Shown: positions 1 to 3,851 of the stretch, piece by piece
Position numbering within the stretch: the first letter of the stretch is position 1
How the letters are laid out: each line of letters starts with the position of its first letter
Assembly (NCBI GenBank): GCA_030754715.1
Contig: JASLZV010000066.1
Location: 1 to 8,028, forward strand
Direction: 5' to 3'
Length of the DNA stretch: 8,028 nt
DNA from: Phycisphaerae bacterium
GTDB lineage: Bacteria > Planctomycetota > Phycisphaerae > SM23-33
Program-made: the position numbers and the translations under genes
Notes under the pieces: generated by a model
Databases searched by the model: none
What the model was told of the DNA's origin: nothing
The model's input: the letters and a program-made list of their open reading frames with translations, nothing else

Positions 1-183
1 GGCTTTCAGGTGCATCTCGCCATCAACGTTTTCCCAAATCAGGATTCGTCTTCCTGACTTCATCCGCTTTTGTGCGTAATCGATTGCTTCTTCCCTTGTC
101 GGGTGGATTGCTTTGCTCCAAAAGACTTTCCCCCAATAGGGGCACACCGTCTGCACATGAAATCCCCGCTTGGCCGTCTTCAT
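1..183 (-). CDS. Small hypothetical phage protein, 3' end beyond window
   Basis: The reading frame starts at ATG 183-181 and stays open to the left edge, giving 61 residues that begin MKTAKRGFHVQTVCPYWG. I do not recognise the family. The visible part has an aromatic and basic beta-like start, then a Thr-Arg-Glu-Glu-Ala helix start at about residues 29-33, then a basic stretch and a strand (RRILIWENV). The start is supported by TGGAGG eight bases upstream, inside the preceding gene. The ATG overlaps that gene's TGA as ATGA, so translation is probably coupled. It is the last visible gene of the leftward operon. A frame in another register covers 23-286, but it lacks an SD and conflicts with this one. 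Confidence 0.8.
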   Translation of the reverse strand, partial: MKTAKRGFHVQTVCPYWGKVFWSKAIHPTREEAIDYAQKRMKSGRRILIWENVDGEMHLKA

Positions 184-761
184 ACGAACACCTCCACTGC
201 GTCAAGCAACCTTGCGTTGCCATAGTCATACTCGAAGTTATCCGTCGCATGGTCAGTTCGGTGTTCGACATCGGGGTAATCTGCACTCATATAATCTCTT
301 GCTTCGTCTTCAGACGACGCCTCCACCGTGCATGTCCCACCAGAGTATTGCGTGTACGAGTAGTCCACATCGAAAGAATACAACTTCCTCCCCGTGGGCT
401 TCATGCCGAATCCCTCTGCGATCTCGATCTTGGTGAACCCATGGGGGTCGATCATGTGGAATATGCGTCCGTCTTGCACGATGTCACCCACACTGGCCGA
501 GTGCATCCGGGCGAGCCGTTCGATCTTGTTCTCCGGCCCGACGTTGCAGATCTCGAACAACTGCTCAAGGTCTGCGGTTCTCACTTCAGCGACTACCTCG
601 TAGAACTGTATGTATTCTGGTTTCCAGTTCTTGGCGCCACTGAAAGAGACGGCCCTGTGCACAGCAAGTGCGGGGTACTGCTTCTCCGCTTCTTCGGTTG
701 ACTTGATCCGATTGATCTCGTGTATACATTTCCGAAGCACACCGTTTTGCAGAAGTTTCAT
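180..761 (-). CDS. YodL-like domain phage protein, 193 aa
   Basis: This is the largest gene of the leftward arm. The frame is open back to 908, but the ATG at 761 is preferred. It has GGAG with good spacing (GGAGAAGACTC before ATG) and leaves a 22-bp gap to the upstream gene, which the longer version would overrun. Residues about 45-115 (YIQFYEVVAEV, LEQLFEICN, MHSASVGDIV, then GRIFHMID and GFTKIEI) match from memory the pattern of YodL-like domains found in phages and mobile elements: a strand, an L-x-x-L-F helix ending in Asn, an S-x-S-V-x-D-I/V motif, and a closing GF. Their function is unknown. The C-terminal 70 residues form a second module, a strand (GTCTVEA) followed by an acidic helix (SSEDEARDYM), loosely like DpnD/PcfM-type small proteins. 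The stop overlaps the next start as ATGA. Confidence 0.85.
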   Translation of the reverse strand: MKLLQNGVLRKCIHEINRIKSTEEAEKQYPALAVHRAVSFSGAKNWKPEYIQFYEVVAEVRTADLEQLFEICNVGPENKIERLARMHSASVGDIVQDGRIFHMIDPHGFTKIEIAEGFGMKPTGRKLYSFDVDYSYTQYSGGTCTVEASSEDEARDYMSADYPDVEHRTDHATDNFEYDYGNARLLDAVEVFV

Positions 762-783
762 GAGTCTTCTCCGTGGTTGTGGG

Positions 784-1068
784 TTAGTAATCGTCTTCCG
801 ACCAGTATTCACCGGCGTCGTAGAAGCCACCGTCACCACCGTAGTATCCAGACGGTGGTTGGCTCGACAGTTGGGGTGGTTCCACGAAGGATTGGTACAG
901 CACCGCATCAGGAAATGCCCGTGCCGCTTCTTGCGGGGTGTCGAAGTCGTCTTGCCAGACCTTGCGGTCGAGTCCCGCTAACACACTGCTTGTGGGGTGT
1001 ATCGACCACTCGTACACATTCCACTTGCCGTTCTTCGGCTCGATGGATAAGTCGCGTTTGTGAGTCAT
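784..1068 (-). CDS. Hypothetical phage protein, 94 aa, Gly/Tyr acidic tail
   Basis: No family is recognised with confidence. Residues 10-56 look like a compact domain: a strand (GKWNVYEW), a loop, LDRKVWQDDFDT, then a helix (PQEAARAFPDA). After about residue 62 the protein turns into a low-complexity tail (PPQLSSQPPSGYYGGDGG, then acidic residues to the end) that is probably disordered. The start ATG at 1068 has AGGGGG about eight bases upstream. It lies 5 bp after the stop of the upstream gene and 22 bp before the next start, so it is co-transcribed. The aromatic, acidic tail could be a protein-contact segment, but that is inference only. Confidence 0.82.
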   Translation of the reverse strand: MTHKRDLSIEPKNGKWNVYEWSIHPTSSVLAGLDRKVWQDDFDTPQEAARAFPDAVLYQSFVEPPQLSSQPPSGYYGGDGGFYDAGEYWSEDDY

Positions 1069-1073
1069 CGTGA

Positions 1074-1367
1074 TTACCCCCTGCCCGCTGTCATCGAGGA
1101 GATTACGATGTTGTCCACATCGTCTTGCGACAGGCCGAGAACATTCAGGTTGTAACTCTCGGCGGCCTCCTCCGCGGCCCTAAAGGTCTTGCCCCAAATC
1201 CATGGCGCCGCCCACTTGTGGTCGCCACCGTTCATTGGACTGTACCCGGCAACGTCTTGTCTGACCATGCTAGGCATGAATCCACCCCATTTCTTGACAC
1301 TTGCGGGGGAATTGCACTCGTGTGTCACGATATAGCAGTGAGCGGTTGGTAGAGGTTCAGTGTTCAT
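1074..1367 (-). CDS. Hypothetical phage protein, 97 aa
   Basis: The family is not recognised. The N-terminal half has strands and Trp/Gly-rich loops (CYIVTHECNS, GGDHKWAAPWIWGKTF). The C-terminal half is a helix pair: AAEEAAESYNL, then LSQDDVDNIVISSM. The F-x-x-A-E-E-A segment resembles the strand-plus-Glu-Ala-helix pattern of neighbouring small proteins. The start ATG at 1367 is preceded by GGAG about ten bases away and overlaps the stop of the upstream 52-aa gene as ATGA, indicating translational coupling. The stop lies 5 bp before the next start. There is no signal peptide or membrane segment. Confidence 0.82.
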   Translation of the reverse strand: MNTEPLPTAHCYIVTHECNSPASVKKWGGFMPSMVRQDVAGYSPMNGGDHKWAAPWIWGKTFRAAEEAAESYNLNVLGLSQDDVDNIVISSMTAGRG

Positions 1368-1522
1368 GTGTTGTGATCTCCGTTGTTGAGTAGGTTTGCG
1401 AGGTTGTGAAGAACGTCCTTGACGTCACGAATATCCAGAGATTCCAACTGGTCTGCGACGTCGTGTAGCCAATTCCATTCGTTTGCGAATGTGATGGGTA
1501 TCACCATCTGGTCTTCTGCCAT
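1364..1522 (-). CDS. Small hypothetical protein, 52 aa
   Basis: This is a very short gene, easily missed. The product begins MAEDQMVIPITFANEWNWLH and ends in a predicted amphipathic helix (VKDVLHNLANLLNNGDHNT). It is acidic and has no membrane segment. Support is from architecture: ATG at 1522 has GGAG nine bases upstream (GTGGAGATGAAGCA), the stop overlaps the next gene's start as ATGA, and the start lies inside the 3' end of the preceding gene with a 22-bp overlap in another frame. The function is unknown. The helical C-terminus could mediate binding to a partner protein. Confidence 0.72.
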   Translation of the reverse strand: MAEDQMVIPITFANEWNWLHDVADQLESLDIRDVKDVLHNLANLLNNGDHNT

Positions 1523-1659
1523 TGCTTCATCTCCACGTTGAGGTCGATGTCGGTGTCTTGCAGGCGCCTCTCGATTGCGTCAGCAATCACTCCTCCGACA
1601 CACAGCAACGATGCCCACCCAATGATGAGCACCAACCAAACGATTACTTCTTCGATCAT
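1501..1659 (-). CDS. Single-span membrane microprotein, 52 aa
   Basis: This short gene starts at ATG 1659 with a strong SD (AGGAG, eight bases upstream). That ATG overlaps the TGA of the preceding gene as ATGA. Residues 5-25 (VIVWLVLIIGWASLLCVGGV) are one hydrophobic transmembrane segment. They follow a short acidic N-terminus and precede a charged tail (ADAIERRLQDTDIDL and on to a basic end), so the likely topology is N-out and C-in, or a signal-anchor. The last 22 bp encode the start of the next gene in another frame. The function is unknown. Candidates in phage early regions include membrane-acting host-takeover or superinfection-exclusion peptides, but nothing in the sequence decides this. 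Confidence 0.75.
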   Translation of the reverse strand: MIEEVIVWLVLIIGWASLLCVGGVIADAIERRLQDTDIDLNVEMKQWQKTRW

Positions 1660-1850
1660 GATTGCTTCTCCTTCAAGTCGTGTTTCGTGGGTTGATACAG
1701 CGTCTCTGCTTCCGTGAATGTGTCTGGCAGCATGGCATCAAGACGAAGCGCTTGTGTTTTCGTCTCGCCTTTGGCAACCAGGTCGTGGTACATCATGAGC
1801 AGGCCGATCTCTGCTTCGGCTGAATGCAACGGTAAATATTTCGCAGTCAT
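1656..1850 (-). CDS. Small hypothetical protein, 64 aa, first gene of leftward operon
   Basis: The product is mostly helical: MTAKYLPLHSAEAEIGLLMM, then a helix with Lys/Thr (AKGETKTQALRLD) and a charged C-terminus (KHDLKEKQS). I do not recognise it. ATG at 1850 has GGAG nine bases upstream (CGGAGACGACAAC). It is the first of seven closely packed leftward genes and is separated from the gene before it by 81 bp. That gap holds two stem-loops, downstream of one copy of the 32-bp dyad element. This gene is therefore the best candidate for the first gene of a separately controlled transcript. Confidence 0.8.
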   Translation of the reverse strand: MTAKYLPLHSAEAEIGLLMMYHDLVAKGETKTQALRLDAMLPDTFTEAETLYQPTKHDLKEKQS

Positions 1851-1860
1851 GTTGTCGTCT

Positions 1861-1927
1861 CCGTTTGGCCATTGGGGATGGACTCCAACGGTTGGCCAAA
1901 CCGTCGGAGTGGTTCGGTTGAACCGAA
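1861..1927 (-). promoter_or_regulatory. Structured leader before the 64-aa gene
   Basis: In the leftward RNA there is first a hairpin at 1927-1913 (TTCGGTT and AACCGAA, 7-base arms around one base). Next comes a 12-bp stem at 1910-1882: arms ACTCCGACGGTT and AACCGTTGGAGT, one G-U pair, loop TGGCC. The loop-side segment GTTTGGCCA (1901-1893) can instead pair perfectly with TGGCCAAAC (1870-1862), which lies directly before the GGAG of the next gene. The two structures are mutually exclusive, so the leader could switch access to the SD. There is no U-run, so it is not a simple terminator. Structures are read by eye; regulation is inferred. Confidence 0.45.
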
Positions 1928-1931
1928 GAAA

Positions 1932-2135
1932 CTAGCCGACCGTTATCCTCTCTCGTCTCTCTTTAGAGAGAGAGAGAGAAGAAATACGTTGTCGCGTTTC
2001 GTTGATTGCGTCGAGGATCTGGTGGGCGTCCCATGCGGTCAAAATGAACTGCGGCATGAGTTCACCAGTCTTGTGGTGGGTTGACCGAGCGGTCAAGATG
2101 CTCTCGATTGTGTCGAGTGGATCGGTGTCGTCCAT
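1932..2135 (-). CDS. Small hypothetical protein, 67 aa, carries a dyad element in its 3' end
   Basis: The frame is open back to 2312, but that part runs through a terminator. ATG at 2135 with CGGAGG four to five bases upstream is chosen. The product starts MDDTDPLDTIESILTARST, has a predicted helix (AWDAHQILDAINETRQRI) and ends in a basic, Ser-rich tail (SLSLSKERRERITVG). The family is not recognised. The tail is encoded by the 32-bp dyad element at 1940-1971, so these last residues reflect the DNA element more than protein selection. The gene lies just downstream of a strong terminator and so needs its own promoter or read-through. A GGGAGG/CCTCCC hairpin (2155-2174) lies in its leader. Confidence 0.75.
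   Translation of the reverse strand: MDDTDPLDTIESILTARSTHHKTGELMPQFILTAWDAHQILDAINETRQRISSLSLSKERRERITVG
1940..1971 (-). promoter_or_regulatory. 32-bp dyad element, copy 1 (candidate phage promoter or processing site)
   Basis: The element matches 3134-3165 at 29 of 32 positions. On the + strand it reads CCGTTATCC, then CTCTCGTCTC, then CTTTAG and GAGA, with one variable base between blocks. Its right half is a dyad (TCTCTCT, TT, AGAGAGA at 1956-1971). With base 1955 bulged, the stem extends by seven more pairs into the AG repeat up to 1978. It lies about 90 bp ahead of the ATG of the leftward seven-gene run and inside the 3' end of the gene before it. There is no T-run on either side, so it is not an ordinary terminator. 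Strand assignment is inferred from the position of genes. Confidence 0.5.
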
Positions 2136-2194
2136 GTGGCCTCCGTGTGTGTGCGGGAGGAGATTGCACCTCCCCTCGTGGCCCTGTCGTCCAT

Positions 2195-2224
2195 AAAAAA
2201 ACCCCGACCCGCGATGGGCCGGGG
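2195..2224 (-). terminator. Rho-independent terminator after the 65-aa gene
   Basis: In leftward RNA the stem is CCCCGGCCC and GGGTCGGGG (2224-2216 with 2210-2202, one G-U pair), the loop is ATCGC, and seven U follow. It begins 21 bp past the stop of the 65-aa gene. A second small hairpin (GTGAGC with GCTCAC, 2233-2249) overlaps that stop codon. It should end the transcript of the two small genes before it. Confidence 0.9.
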
Positions 2225-2245
2225 CAAATGGTGTGAGCATTGCGC

Positions 2246-2443
2246 TCACGAGGGGATTTCGTCCACCTCCGTGTCGAAGTAATCGTGAGTCGAGGTGGTT
2301 AGTGCGCGGCACAAGGCATCGTGGCGGATCACCACCCCATCGGGGAATAAGAATCCCCCTGGCGCGATCCCGACGATCTTGTTTTCTTTGCAGAACTCTG
2401 CGTAGTACCAGAGGTATTCGTGTCCAACTTCGGGTTCAGCCAT
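2246..2443 (-). CDS. Small hypothetical protein, 65 aa
   Basis: The product starts MAEPEVGHEYLWYYAEFCKE and continues with IVGIAPGGFLFPDGVVIRHD and an acidic C-terminus. It looks like a small mixed alpha/beta cytoplasmic protein; the family is not recognised. ATG at 2443 is preferred because AGGAGG lies five bases upstream. An in-frame GTG at 2449 would sit on the SD itself. The stop of the preceding gene is 14 bp upstream (its TAA begins the SD region), and a strong terminator follows. The gene is therefore the last of a two-gene unit. Confidence 0.78.
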   Translation of the reverse strand: MAEPEVGHEYLWYYAEFCKENKIVGIAPGGFLFPDGVVIRHDALCRALTTSTHDYFDTEVDEIPS

Positions 2444-2457
2444 AGGCACCTCCTGTG

Positions 2458-2640
2458 TTAACGGGTGAGTAAGACGTTGTGGGCATTCAAGACGAAACCG
2501 TTGCGTTTCGCGGCCTTTTCAGCCTGCTCACGAGTGTGGAACCGCTTGCGTTCGAGGCCGAGCGCGATGATGCGGTCGCTGTCGTGGTACGCGAGCATGT
2601 TGCTCCGGTTGTCTCGTTTGAGGCGAATGTGTGTGGCCAT
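2458..2640 (-). CDS. Small basic hypothetical protein, 60 aa
   Basis: The product is basic: MATHIRLKRDNRSNMLAYHD, then a strand (RIIALGLERKRF), the helix start HTREQAEKAAKR and a final strand (GFVLNAHNVLLTR). This beta-beta-alpha-beta layout with T-R-E-Q-A resembles the gene at the left edge of the window (P-T-R-E-E-A). It may bind nucleic acid or protein, but no family is recognised. ATG at 2640 has GGAG nine bases upstream (CGGAGACACCAAC). It is 57 bp downstream of the strong terminator at 2698-2730. No clear promoter is visible in between, so it may depend on read-through. Confidence 0.78.
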   Translation of the reverse strand: MATHIRLKRDNRSNMLAYHDSDRIIALGLERKRFHTREQAEKAAKRNGFVLNAHNVLLTR

Positions 2641-2666
2641 GTTGGTGTCTCCGTGTTTGTGTGTTG

Positions 2667-2689
2667 AAAAACCCTCGAAAACGTCAGGG
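2667..2689 (-). terminator. Weak second terminator-like hairpin
   Basis: In leftward RNA, CCCT and AGGG (2689-2686 with 2675-2672) enclose a CG pair, a TTTT loop and a two-base bulge, and are followed by UUUUU. It lies directly behind the strong terminator and would form a tandem with it. The stem is short and imperfect, so this is tentative. Confidence 0.35.
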
Positions 2690-2697
2690 GGTACAGC

Positions 2698-2730
2698 AAA
2701 AAAAAACCCCCGACCCTCTCGGGTCGGGGG
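2698..2730 (-). terminator. Strong Rho-independent terminator after the Ala-rich gene
   Basis: A perfect 10-bp stem (CCCCCGACCC with GGGTCGGGGG, 2707-2716 and 2721-2730) with loop TCTC in + sense is followed in leftward RNA by nine U. It begins 21 bp after the stop of the 110-aa gene. Outer arms GTACAG (2691-2696) and CTGTAC (2735-2740) could lengthen the hairpin through the A/T segments. On the + strand only TTT follows, so rightward termination would be weak. Confidence 0.93.
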
Positions 2731-2751
2731 TTTCCTGTACGACGCTCGCGC

Positions 2752-3084
2752 TTACGAGGCTTCGATCATCGCGGCCACGAGCGCGACCAACTCGGCCTTT
2801 TTCATCTTGGCAAGCGAAGCCGTAGGCTTCGTGACCATCGCGGCCCTCGGCGCGGCCATCGCGGCCACCTGCGCCGCGTTCCTGCGTGCCAACTCGGCGA
2901 TTTTGCGGTGGTGCTCGAATTTCTCACCGGCGTCCTCGGCCATGATGCACCTGGCGTCGCGCTTGGCCGCACGTCTCTCGAACTCCGCTTGGATCTCCGC
3001 GATCTGCGCGGTGTCGCCTGCCGCCTGCGCGGCGGTTGCTAACGCGATCAGGTCTTTGCCCTGTTGCGATGTGTAATTGCTCAT
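2752..3084 (-). CDS. Ala-rich coiled-coil protein with SAP/HeH-like C-terminus, 110 aa
   Basis: Residues 5-75 are strongly helical and charged (ALATAAQAAGDTAQIAEIQA, then FERRAAKRDAR and EHHRKIAELARRNAAQVAAM), giving a likely coiled coil. After a linker (APRAAMVTKPTA) the last 20 residues (LAKMKKAELVALVAAMIEA) look like the short helix-extended-loop-helix (SAP/Rho-N-like) tails often seen on phage proteins, which can bind nucleic acid. The match is by eye only. ATG at 3084 has AGGAG about ten bases upstream. It is the first leftward gene, about 50 bp from copy 2 of the 32-bp element, and ends in a strong terminator, so it is probably a single-gene transcript. CATCGCGGCC occurs three times in the gene and encodes Ala-Ala-Met repeats. 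Confidence 0.8.
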   Translation of the reverse strand: MSNYTSQQGKDLIALATAAQAAGDTAQIAEIQAEFERRAAKRDARCIMAEDAGEKFEHHRKIAELARRNAAQVAAMAAPRAAMVTKPTASLAKMKKAELVALVAAMIEAS

Positions 3085-3133
3085 TAGATGAATCTCCTAT
3101 CAGCAAGTTGTGATCAGCCGACTGACTGACCAT

Positions 3134-3165
3134 CCGTTATCCCCTCTCGTCTCCCTTTAGGGAGA
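3134..3165 (-). promoter_or_regulatory. 32-bp dyad element, copy 2 (candidate phage promoter or processing site)
   Basis: This is the partner of 1940-1971, with three differences (3143, 3154, 3161). The dyad is GTCTCCCT, TT, AGGGAGAC, an 8-bp stem at 3149-3166. The differences at 3154 and 3161 pair with each other and turn a T-A pair of copy 1 into C-G. In leftward sense the centre reads CTCCCTAAAGGGAGA, which matches the core and start of the phage T3 RNA polymerase promoter (CTCACTAAAGGGAGA) at 14 of 15 bases. The outer T3 bases are not kept. In rightward sense it resembles the T7 core less well. It lies 50 bp ahead of the leftward 110-aa gene. Confidence 0.5.
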
Positions 3166-3242
3166 CAGGACGACAGGAATCTAGTTAAGTGGTTTGATTA
3201 GGAACACGACCTCCAGAGGTATTGTTTCCAACCGGAACCACG

Positions 3243-3257
3243 TTGTTTTCAAAACAA
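3243..3257. promoter_or_regulatory. Inverted repeat, possible operator
   Basis: TTGTTTT, a central C, then AAAACAA form a perfect 7+1+7 inverted repeat in the divergent control region. Its size and AT-richness suit a dimeric repressor site, but no regulator gene is visible in the window. ATTGTTT also occurs just upstream at 3221-3227. Confidence 0.3.
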
Positions 3258-3356
3258 TGCACCAACCTTTCCCCTCTGATGGGACACAAACACTACGGAT
3301 ATTCAATGAGTTACAAGACGGAAGGTGCAAATTGTGAACGCCATGGCGATTCCACA

Positions 3357-3375
3357 GGGGGGGCTACGCCCCCCC
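3357..3375. repeat. G7/C7 hairpin
   Basis: Seven G (3357-3363), CTACG, then seven C (3369-3375) form a very stable stem-loop, 8 bp if the flanking C and G of the loop pair. It is followed by TTCGCC rightward and by TGTGG leftward, so there is no U-run for standard termination. It could act as a factor-dependent pause, an RNA-stabilising 5' structure of the late transcript, or a remnant repeat. Confidence 0.5.
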
Positions 3376-3459
3376 TTCGCCGCCGCCAGGTGTTGTCATG
3401 TCGGGGTCGTTGAGTAATCGCACCAAAATTTGGAATCACTGTCACACATCGGAGACGTT

Positions 3460-3669
3460 ATGCAGAACCTTATTGATTTAGTAACCAACATCGTTGATCG
3501 GTTGGGGAACCCCGACTGGTGGACGACCAGGAAGACTGTAATTGCAGCAGCAGTTGTTTTGTTTGTTGTGGTCCTTCTTATGTCTGGCTGTTCGACGTAT
3601 CAGACGTACAAGTTGGGAGATAGCGGATGGTCTTTCCGCTTTGGCATACATCAATCGGAGAAAGAGTAA
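3460..3669 (+). CDS. Small single-span membrane protein or lipoprotein, 69 aa
   Basis: ATG at 3460 has GGAG five bases upstream and is preferred over an in-frame TTG at 3430. Residues 1-25 are amphipathic and end in TTRK. Residues 26-43 (TVIAAAVVLFVVVLLMSG) are a transmembrane segment, followed by C44-S-T-Y and a 25-residue polar tail (KLGDSGWSFRFGIHQSEKE). MSGC resembles a lipobox but has Met at -3 and an unusually long N-region, so lipid attachment is uncertain. The stop overlaps the next start (TAATG). Next to a lipoprotein and terminase genes, a role in lysis (holin- or spanin-like) is possible. The external part is too short for a normal inner-membrane spanin. The function is unassigned. 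Confidence 0.75.
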   Translation: MQNLIDLVTNIVDRLGNPDWWTTRKTVIAAAVVLFVVVLLMSGCSTYQTYKLGDSGWSFRFGIHQSEKE

Positions 3670-3851
3670 TGAATTTAAGAGCAACATTGGCGGTCCTGCT
3701 GACCGCTTCGGTATTTCTTCTTGCGGGTTGTGAGGTTGGGACGTCCAACACAGGGATAACCAACAATAACTGTGCTGGCGACAACTGCTCAGACACAGAC
3801 GATCACTCCACCGAAACGACGACAACCACAGAAACCACCACCGGCAGTTAA
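3669..3851 (+). CDS. Small Thr-rich lipoprotein, 60 aa
   Basis: ATG at 3669 shares a base with the TAA of the preceding gene and has GGAG eight bases upstream. Residues 1-20 are a classical signal peptide (MNLRATLAVLLTASVFLLAG) with lipobox L-A-G-C, and Cys21 would be lipidated. The mature part is 40 residues, polar and acidic, with two more Cys (NNNCAGDNCSD) and an end made almost only of Thr, Glu and Ser. Export as a lipoprotein is firmly suggested. The role is not. An outer-membrane spanin partner (Rz1-like) is one option, but the mature part is Thr-rich and not Pro-rich, and no good Rz partner is present. Surface exclusion is another. The stop is directly followed by the next ATG. Confidence 0.82.
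   Translation: MNLRATLAVLLTASVFLLAGCEVGTSNTGITNNNCAGDNCSDTDDHSTETTTTTETTTGS

Larger units (their letters stand above)
3085..3459. other. Divergent intergenic control region
   Basis: These 375 bp separate the leftward and rightward gene blocks. I see no convincing gene. A 63-codon rightward frame from TTG 3222 lacks a good SD and runs through a G7/C7 hairpin. The region holds the 32-bp dyad element copy 2, tandem GACT units (3121-3130), the inverted repeat TTGTTTT/AAAACAA (3243-3257), the palindrome CGCCATGGCG (3339-3348) and the G7/C7 hairpin (3357-3375). No sigma-70 promoter with good -35 and -10 boxes is evident on either strand. It is the logical site for control of early versus late transcription. 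Confidence 0.6.

Noticed and set aside
23..286. Leftward frame of 87 codons
   Set aside because: It overlaps the left-edge gene in another register and lacks an SD. The alternative has SD, ATGA coupling and protein-like composition.
72..701. Long rightward frame of 209 codons
   Set aside because: It starts at a non-ATG codon without an SD, has a Cys/Arg-rich composition typical of a reverse frame, and is antisense to the 193-aa gene with its domain, SD and ATGA junction.
1940..1971. Dyad element as Rho-independent terminator
   Set aside because: No run of T follows the hairpin in either direction at either copy.
2767..2868. Three CATCGCGGCC repeats as a CRISPR array or iterons
   Set aside because: They are short, unevenly spaced, and coincide with Ala-Ala-Met codons in an Ala-rich coding sequence.
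2465..3076. Rightward frame of 203 codons
   Set aside because: It runs straight through the perfect 10-bp terminator hairpin and opposes two leftward genes with good SDs. The composition (Ala, Ser, Cys, Arg) is that of an antisense shadow.
3194..3227. Possible sigma-70 promoter (TTGATT with TATTGT)
   Set aside because: The spacing of about 19-20 bp and poor -10 match make it no better than chance.
3222..3413. Rightward frame of 63 codons in the divergent region
   Set aside because: TTG start, no convincing SD, and it reads through the G7/C7 hairpin. The product has no plausible domain.
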